A program made the position numbers and the translations under genes. From Lethocerus indicus (Eukaryota > Arthropoda > Insecta > Hemiptera > Belostomatidae): a stretch of 64,000 nt of DNA. Numbering within the stretch: position 1 is the first letter of the stretch; each line of letters begins with the position of its first letter. Positions 57,801 through 64,000 of the stretch are shown here, piece by piece. The stretch spans positions 9,141,575-9,205,574 of the forward strand of contig JACDQD010000005.1 in assembly GCA_019843655.1 (NCBI GenBank), written 5' to 3'. The notes under the pieces were generated by a model, which saw only the letters and a list, made by a program, of their open reading frames with translations, ran no database searches and was not told the DNA's origin.

Positions 57801-60800
57801 ACCGGGACAATAACTCGCTAGTTCATGCAAGAGAAGAATTTTGTCTTCCTGTTCAAGGAATAATAGTCGGGACTGTAGGACTATAGAATCTACTATAGAC
57901 TATGGGGACTATAATGACTATAAGGACTATAGGGAGTATAGGACTATAGGGACGGACTACAAAAACCTTTCGAAAATGATTAACCAAAAAACTATTTTCA
58001 AAAAAATACGGGGCCATGGGAATTATAGAATATATAGTAGTTTAATGCATAGTTAAATCCTTGGCCACAAGCGAGATCCCTCGATTTGATCCTCCGCCCG
58101 CCAACATATATTGGCGGCCTATTACAGCTTCTATTACAACTTTATCCGGATGGAGGGGGGCTAATCGACAATAGAAGCGGGGTTACAAAGTGCTCCCCGG
58201 GGAGGGACCTACTGCTGGCTCGATAAAGTATCCTCCGTCGCCCCTATTTTCCCCCGCTTTATTGCTTCCACCTTTTTCGTCGTAAAACAGCGGCCCATGA
58301 TTTTGTTTTTTTTTCTTACGGCCACCGACTTCCGTGCACTTCCCGTATACGATGTGTAAATTGTGCGTTAGAGGGGAGAATATCGCGTGAAAAATATAAA
58401 AGTGCCCGAAATCAAGAGGATCTAATAAAAATGTTAATACAGTGCAGCGGTTCTTTTGGGGCTGGGGTTTAATATTTTAATTTATATGTAAAACAATAAT
58501 ACGCACACCCAAACACCGTTAACAACTAGGAAACATAGAGAGAACACGCTATATATGACAACCTCCACTGTAGAAGAAATAGTGCTGGCAGGATACTCCT
58601 CTCAAGTGAAATACCAGGGTGGCTGACAAAAAGGAGCTACCGAAACCAAACCGGCGAGAATAGACTGGCGATCGAGAAAACTAAGGTAGAGCATTAATAG
58701 CTACACGGTATCGTCAGTTGCGTCACAGTTTGCCAATATTTATTTACAATAAAATAATTTATTTGAAACAATGCCTGTCGAAATTATAATTCATAGAAGT
58801 TGTAGAATGTTGCAGTATATAATGATGTGATCGTCTGCGATGTACTGTGTTCAAAGAAAAAATAATATTTTTCTATTTGTGAGACAAGGAGCTAAAATAT
58901 GAACCGAGTGTGCACACTATTGCCAGGACTTTTTAAACCACCGATACGGTCACCGGTATCATCAGTTTCGATGGGAAAAAAGGGAAAATCGATGCGTTAA
59001 TGGGATCCGAGGGGAAATTCGATTAGACGGGGAAAGTTCGGGAGGGGTACGCGAAAAAACTGAGTGGAAAAGTTCGTACCTGTCGCGGCGCCGGGCGTAA
59101 GTTTAATGGGCTTAAATTAAGCCCGCATCATATCGCGCCGTATGTTCAGGGTAAAAAAAACAAGCCCGAAACAACATTTCACCACACGAGTATTCGTCAA
59201 GCTGTCGTCTACATGTGTAAAATCAGATGCGTTGGAAATGTAAATACGGACATGTCACATTAAATTTCCAACCGAAGTTAAACCAACCGAGGCTAACTTT
59301 TTAGCCGGGTCTGGAATAAACTACCGAACTGAATTCCAGTGAGTGTACTGAAAGTTTTATGAGGTTTTCTCGTTTAACGGTTAGTTAGCTACCTAGTTCC
59401 TGTCGTGTCTTTGAAAATACCGCTATTTTTAAGTGGTTAAATCTCGATGGAAATTCGTTGGTCGGGCTTATAATAATATTTCTGATTCTTATTAATTATT
59501 ATGTTTATACGCAATTCATGTTTATTTTAATTGGATGGCCTTAAAAATTTCAGTTCAAACCGTTTTACTGTAGAAGTTATTAGATTAGGTGAAAGATATA
59601 TTTCTTCTGAAAGGGTGCAGTGAGCCAAATAACCGTGTGTTCTGCTTATTAGTGCCGACACTGTGAATCTGGAGATGGCAGCGCATATACTGCAGTAGTG
59701 GCGTTATAATTAATTTCGTGACGGCCAAATGAACAATAGGAGTAGGACTTGTAATTAACCGTCGCCTATTGTGGCTCCGGCGAAGACAGAGATTGGAAGA
59801 CAGTACCCGTCGTGTGGAATTCGCAACGATCCGCGCTATCTCCGAGGGTGGATTAAGGTTTTCCCTTCGCGGAAGGGAAGTAAGGTACCGAGGGAAAGGA
59901 CCGACAGCCAGGCAGTAAAAACATTTACATTTTGATGACAAGGTAATGACAAATCCCCTCACGGAGGAACAATTCTGACGATACTGTCTCCTCTCGCTGG
60001 TTCGGTATATATACACGCGACAAACAGACAACCACCACAGTACAAGTGACAGTGACAGTGCAGTGAGGATGCCCAAAAAACATCCAAAGTGCCAAAAGTG
60101 ACTAATACCGCTACTGAGGATAGCGAGCAGCCGAAACCGGTTTAGCAAAAGACCAAATCGGCGAAATGAGACAGAAACACACGAAATCTACGGTATTACA
60201 ACCCCTCGATGACCACAAAACAGGTGTGTTAAACTAATTCTGACAATCTTCGAAGTATTGTACAATGATTGTTGTGTCGGACAAAGTATTGGTTCGATTG
60301 TAAATCGAAGACATTTATTCAGAACTTCTTATCACTTCGCCGATACATTTATGTTAGGACCGGTGGATCAAACCCTGCAGGGTTTCTCCCACCGGTAGAC
60401 AACGTGGGGGTACGGAGGTGTGGCGCTTTATGGGGTAAACGAGGACTGCCTGGGACGGAAAGAATGAGGCCCAAGGGGATGAAGAGGAAACGAATTAGTT
60501 AGGAAGTTGAGGGTCAAAGGACCGGTTTAGTATTGAGAGCTTAACCAAAACAATTTCTTTTCTTCATATTGCAATAAACTCTCGAGTATTCGAACACAGA
60601 TTGTTTTCCCTCTGCGAGGTCCGACAGGGTGCTTCGCGCGGAAACTAGGAAGAGTATCCCCCTCCTGACCACGAAATCGTTCAGAAGTCAAGGATGAACC
60701 CGCGATGAATGGGACGAAATTAGCTCTGAACTCGAGGTTAAGGTACCAGTATTGAGAGCAACACTTTCACAGATACCAGTGAGAATGGGCTAAAAGAAAA

Positions 60801-62072
60801 ATAGAAAAAAACCACTCTCTTTGCCTACGGATTGCGTAACTGAACAAATCCGACGGATAGAAAAAAGGAAACGCGGAATCGACTCGTCGGTTATTTATAA
60901 AACCAACTGCTGAGCAATCGTTACTGGAATACTTCCAGGATCCTGGTGCGGGAATTATCTGTCCGACTCGGATTCGGCTTCCAGCGAAAGTTTAAAATAT
61001 GAAATAACCGTGGAATAAGTTCATTCTCTCTTCTGGGGGCACATCAATCGCGAACTGATTTGTCCGTCAGCTCATTCTTGACAGGGGCGAAAAACCCCCT
61101 CGTGCGAAGGAGGTTTTACCATTTGAAGCTCACCTTGAATTGAGGGTGGGGGTTTCAAACGCAATTTTAAACAGTCATAACTCTAATTAGTCTCATGTCC
61201 TTGCGATTTAGTCACCGTTTCAATACATTTCGTTATTTGTTTTAATTATGATTCACGTTAATTATTATTAAAAAGTATTGATTCCGCCCTTATGTCATCA
61301 TGGACGCAGGATAGGCCGAGGAGTTAGACTGCCACGGCCACTCTAATAATAAGCGCACGAGAGTACACAGTAGACTAATTTTTGGCTTGAATTTTGTACA
61401 GATTATAGACGACCATTTGAGTGCTAACCTTATAAGAGTTAGTCCGCCATGGCCAACATAATAATGAGAATAATGATGGACATGATTAACAATAAACTCA
61501 CGCTCCGCGCTCCTTCGCTGCGATGACTAATATATTTATATTTCCTATTCAGTTATCGCTATTGTCACTATCTTTATAGCCCGATGGCTCCCCTCCCTAA
61601 TTCTGTTAGGGGTAGCCAAAAGTAATCAACATTTTGAGTTTGGAATTCATTTTATTTTGCTAAAAAAGAAACTTTAATTATTAATCTACTACATATTCAC
61701 CGATATTATCAACAATTCTCTGCCACTTTTCCGGCAAATTATCGATTCCCCTCTTGAACAACTCCTCAAGACCAAAATACATCTCATCAAATTGTTGATT
61801 ACTTTTGGGTAAACCAAATAGATCCTAGAAGCGTGCAAATAGGTATAACTATCACCGACCTTCTATACATTGGTCGTAGCCCTTGGTGAAGAAGAGCATG
61901 GCCTTGGCTGCCCTCTCGGGCGTCTTGAGGAGCCCCTGCCTGTCGGGGTTCTCGCCCAGGGAGGCCAGCAGCATCCTGTAGGAGGAGGCCATGTCCGGTA
62001 CAAGGGACTCCCTCGTCGGCGCCGGCCTGTGGTCAAGCTCCAAGTCGTGGTGGAACATGCACTTCTCGTGAC
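44617..62072 (-). CDS. GCH1: GTP cyclohydrolase I (Punch/GCH1), last five coding exons; 5' coding exon(s) not resolved
   Basis: Five exons give 208 complete codons plus one split codon at the 5' end. They read [16 protein letters not shown], then the catalytic fold: [99 protein letters not shown], ending [10 protein letters not shown]. The zinc ligands are present: Cys and His of CEHH and Cys of HMCM. The enzyme converts GTP to dihydroneopterin triphosphate, first step of tetrahydrobiopterin and pteridine pigment synthesis, and forms a cytosolic decamer. The first exon here starts with the GHEKC segment, where fly Punch isoforms with different N-termini converge, so one or more alternative 5' exons are expected upstream. 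Confidence 0.96.
44747..46047. other. GCH1 last intron
   Basis: A 1.3-kb intron with an unexplained open frame on plus (45023-45454, begins GTG) and hairpin copy 11. Confidence 0.75.
45456..45777 (+). repeat. Hairpin retroelement copy 11
   Basis: Starts TACCATAAATTTGGTGTG, both arms and an enlarged loop with internal repeats, ends ACCACAAAACAGGTAAGTTA. Tail at right. Confidence 0.9.
46048..46132 (-). CDS. GCH1: GCH1 exon (QERLTKQIA)
   Basis: An 85-nt exon: [20 protein letters not shown] then VAVVVEA. Ending at GT|GTAAGT gives EAVHMCM across the junction, as in fly (GVHMCM). Confidence 0.96.
46420..46646. mobile_element. piggyBac-like MITE (227 bp)
   Basis: Flanked by TTAA at 46416-46419 and 46647-46650. 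Terminal repeats CCCTCTACGAGCC and the complement of GGCCCATAGAGGG. No coding capacity. TTAA targets and CCCT ends are typical of piggyBac. Confidence 0.82.
46851..46895. repeat. (TA)n microsatellite
   Basis: About 22 AT dinucleotides, between the two MITE copies. Confidence 0.95.
47288..47511. mobile_element. piggyBac-like MITE, second copy (224 bp)
   Basis: Same family and orientation as 46420-46646; TTAA at 47284-47287 and 47512-47515. Left end slightly decayed (CAATCTACGGGCC), right end GGGCCATAGAGGG intact. Confidence 0.82.
47858..48047 (+). mobile_element. Tc1/mariner-related MITE carrying a transposase C-terminus, copy 1
   Basis: Ends GGGTACACAAAAGTAATCAA and the complement of its right end (GGGTTACCCAAAAGTAATCA) form inverted repeats. 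The interior (GGGGAATCG, CGGAAAAGTGGCA, GTTGTTGATAATATTGGTGA) matches 61609-61815 in the opposite orientation and encodes a decayed [17 protein letters not shown] transposase end. Confidence 0.8.
48432..48463 (-). CDS. GCH1: GCH1 micro-exon (32 nt)
   Basis: Thirty-two nt between GTTTCAG and G|GTAAGT encode [10 protein letters not shown]; phases fit both neighbours. Confidence 0.95.
48464..50334. other. GCH1 intron with hairpin copy 12
   Basis: A 1.9-kb intron; apart from the hairpin element nothing is recognised. Confidence 0.75.
49588..49893 (+). repeat. Hairpin retroelement copy 12
   Basis: Starts TATACCGTAGATTTGTTGTG and ends AACCACAAAACAGGTTAAAC; both arms present, tail at right. Confidence 0.88.
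50335..50500 (-). CDS. GCH1: GCH1 exon (CEHH zinc site)
   Basis: A 166-nt exon: [54 protein letters not shown]. Acceptor GATTGCAG, donor AG|GTAAGA. Confidence 0.97.
50811..51081 (-). repeat. Hairpin retroelement copy 13 with target duplication
   Basis: Tail at left (GTTTCTAATACCTGTTTTGT), arm deletions, ends CACGAAATCGACGG. CATAATTTAT occurs at both sides (50797-50806 and 51082-51091). Confidence 0.88.
52334..52790 (+). repeat. Tandem repeat, about 3 units of 135-176 bp
   Basis: CCGGTTAACGA recurs at 52336, 52473 and 52649, and AACGTT(G/A)CC(T/C)(A/G)GG at 52407, 52582 and 52743, each followed by AGATATTTTTCTCTGATTTT and AAAGCG. Units differ by small indels. Confidence 0.85.
53555..53604. 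repeat. (TA)n microsatellite
   Basis: About 25 TA dinucleotides. Confidence 0.95.
54018..54053. repeat. (TA)n microsatellite
   Basis: About 18 TA dinucleotides. Confidence 0.95.
54766..54811. repeat. (GA)n microsatellite
   Basis: About 22 AG dinucleotides, a possible GAGA-factor target; a shorter run lies at 55440-55459. Confidence 0.95.
57443..57456. promoter_or_regulatory. Palindromic X-box (RFX-type) in a CpG-rich block
   Basis: GTCGCCATGGCGAC is a perfect 14-bp palindrome that fits RYYNYY-N2-RRNRAC. It lies in a CpG-rich 57240-57500 block inside the long GCH1 intron. Confidence 0.45.
59983..60235 (+). repeat. Hairpin retroelement copy 14 with target duplication
   Basis: Starts within the arm (CTGTCTCCTCTCGCTGG), ends ACCACAAAACAGGTGTGTTA. 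Flanked by AATTCTGACGAT (59971-59982) and AATTCTGACAAT (60236-60247), one mismatch in 12. Confidence 0.92.
61609..61815 (-). mobile_element. Tc1/mariner-related MITE carrying a transposase C-terminus, copy 2
   Basis: Ends GGGGTAGCCAAAAGTAATCA and the complement of TTGATTACTTTTGGGTAAAC are inverted repeats. The minus strand reads [20 protein letters not shown], then [16 protein letters not shown] and stop, a typical IS630/Tc1-mariner transposase C-terminus. Lies 45 bp downstream of a GCH1 exon donor. Confidence 0.85.
61860..62072 (-). CDS. GCH1: GCH1 first resolved coding exon
   Basis: A 213-nt exon between TTGATTGCAG and GAAG|GTCGGT. It needs one base from an upstream exon (phase 1), then GT completes Gly before HEKC. 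The upstream ATG in the same frame (62080-62082) lies in the acceptor region and is not the start. Confidence 0.94.
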
Positions 62073-64000
62073 CTGCAATCAAATACGGATAATGATGGAT
62101 CCATCGAGAAAGACAGTAAACATAGTAAGTATATAGTTATTTTTCATAGTTTTTATTCGAAGGACTGTTGATTCAAATGTCAGGAATGGGAGCTGTTGGA
62201 AGACCAGAAGATGACAGGAAACAGTATTCCAAATTTTTTAAAGTTTATCCACAGTTACTTTTATTTATTGCTACGAGCAGTAACAAACTAACAGTTCAGG
62301 ACTAAAAATAAAATAAGGACATGTTGCACAACAAATCGAAGAGAGTAAATGTGTCCCTGTTGCTTGTCGATGGGGGCGGGCGACTGAAATCTTCCTTGAA
62401 TGGTATTCTAATGAGGATTGCATTCAAACAGGCGCTTTGCAGCAAATCGAATACGCCTTGGTTGGGCGGGCTCTCGCTACTCGCTCCGATGTTCGAATTC
62501 GAAACGCCCCCTTTATTTGAGCAAGCTTCACCGACATCAGTTTTAAGTTCCGCACGATAGGATCGTGCGGATTGTAATGCCGGCCTATTGTTCGTCAATT
62601 AAACAAGCACCGCGGCAGAGAGCCGTGTACGGCCGACGCGTTTGATATTGACTGGAGGAAATAATTAAAGGAGGGGGGGGGGCGGTCCAATTTCCCCGGC
62701 GAACAAACTCAATTTGGGCCTTATTATCTGCTCTCCACGAGGCGTCGTCGTCGTTCCCGATTTGCCGAACATTTACAGGGTGAAAAAACGACCAGAATAC
62801 GACAGAATTACGCCACGACTGTAATTCACTGGTTTCCAAACTTTCCCGCCCCTTTTGTCGTAAAAAAATTGTTGCGCCCACACTCCAAATTGTTGTAACA
62901 ATCTCACAAATACAGCACCGATATTATAATGGGTTACAAAACACAATGTACTATATTCTGTATAAATACAAGAAATCTTACAAAATAAACGTTTAATACG
63001 ACGTAATAATATTTTAAGGTTTGTTTTTTAGCACAAATGGGACACCGATTTGACTGTTTTTTGTTCGTTCGTATTTTGTGTGTCTGCTGTTGATTTGAAC
63101 GCGTTAAAAACGCTCGATCCGCTCTCTGACGTAACCGGTGAGGTCTGGCCCGACTCCAAGCGTGATGATAAAACGGTGAAAGCCCGTCTTTTTTGGACGT
63201 CCCTTCGGACGGCGCCTCTCGGGAGCGTCGAGACGCTGGGTAAACGCAAGAGTTAAAAACGAATATGATGCATCTGGTCATTGTTAATCCACGTGTCGGG
63301 GCCCGATCTGAATGTTAAACCGGAGTCTCGGCGGGCAAGCGTCCAGAACCGCGGGCGGACCCCGGTTTCTGGGCCGGTTTCGAAGCTGTCTCAGAAGTCA
63401 GTTTCACGGTACCGGCGCCGAGGGACTTGGGAAGTGTGAAGTTCGCACAGAAAGCTGTACAGATGCTACCGTCGATAGGGGATAAATAAAAGACGACGTT
63501 ATTTCAGGCGATCCATTAAAATGACGTAATGGGGTATCCCGTAAGGGAGCCGAGAAGTAAGGCAAACCTGCTGATAAGAGGGTAAATGAGAGGGGCGATA
63601 AAAGTTGAGGCCCCTCTGAGTTTGATGGGGGCGAGAGTAAGAGGCGCTCTTAGCCTACCACCCCCATTTCTGGCCCGGTGGTAAATGACAAGTGCTCTGT
63701 TAAAAACAGGCCCTCGTCCTAAATCCCGGTCTCCCTCAAGAGGACCCTACTTACCACCCACCCCAATCAATTCACCTCAAGCTTATCGATGAACCGCTAT
63801 CCAAATTTTGTCGCCTATATACGTCCTGCCGCAAATAATGGGCTCACAAGAATCAACTGAAACCGTAAATCAGGAGTTTTAAAACAGTTACTGAAATCGA
63901 CATCAAAACCTTAGCCAACAAAGTCCGACTGTATAGAACTATGGGCTCAACAAAGACGTCCAACATTTCTCGCATCCAGAGATACGGATCAACATTTTTT
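62073..64000. other. Region upstream of the first resolved GCH1 exon
   Basis: Should contain intron and possibly 5' exon or promoter of GCH1. 63290-63480 is CpG-rich and promoter-like. I could not find an exon with the required phase-1 donor that I trust. Confidence 0.5.

Larger units (their letters stand above)
50501..61859. other. GCH1 intron, 11.4 kb
   Basis: Contains hairpin copies 13 and 14, a GC-rich block (51180-51430), a three-unit tandem repeat, (TA)n and (GA)n tracts, a CpG-rich X-box block (57240-57500), a short GACTATAG repeat field and a MITE. No exon is recognised inside. 53200-53520, 55060-57000 and 58050-59560 hold nothing I can identify. Confidence 0.7.

Noticed and set aside
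61852..62082. ATG at 62080-62082 as the GCH1 start
   Set aside because: It is followed by a clear acceptor (TTGATTGCAG), and the family continues N-terminally beyond GHEKC; the ATG is intronic.

Overview
The window is nuclear DNA of an arthropod, most likely an insect. It holds three multi-exon genes with GT-AG introns, AT-rich spacers, many (TA)n tracts and several transposon families. The proteins resemble insect forms: the cyclin C ends in a short Arg-terminated tail and the kinase matches happyhour/MAP4K3. I cannot name the species; a hemipteran-like insect is only a guess.

Layout. Positions 230-32053, minus strand, hold a complete MAP4K3-type kinase gene (happyhour). I resolved 24 coding exons that join without a frame break into 1009 residues: an N-terminal STE20/GCK kinase, a variable linker and a C-terminal citron-homology (CNH) domain. 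Positions 32054-36048 are the spacer between divergent genes. Positions 36049-38933, plus strand, hold a complete five-exon cyclin C gene (266 residues). Positions 38934-44616 separate cyclin C from the convergent GTP cyclohydrolase I gene and contain four CTCF-consensus sites spaced 51-53 bp apart. Positions 44617-62072, minus strand, hold the last five coding exons of GTP cyclohydrolase I (Punch/GCH1), including an 11.4-kb intron. Its first coding exon(s) are not resolved and may lie in 62073-64000 or beyond.

The three genes are not a functional operon. The kinase relays nutrient and stress signals to TORC1/JNK, cyclin C belongs to the Mediator CDK8 module, and GCH1 starts tetrahydrobiopterin synthesis.

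Mobile DNA. The most striking element is a dispersed ~250-300 bp family with 14 copies here. It is nearly self-complementary (an RNA copy would fold into one long hairpin), has one unpaired ~45-nt tail on only one side, and several copies are flanked by 8-15 bp direct repeats. That is the pattern of an RNA-mobilised hairpin SINE rather than a cut-and-paste MITE. Others are an internally deleted mariner with intact ends, a mariner MITE, two copies of a MITE that still carries a transposase C-terminus, three TTAA-flanked piggyBac-like MITEs, a tRNA-derived SINE-like unit, and the 3' end of an RNase H-bearing LINE.
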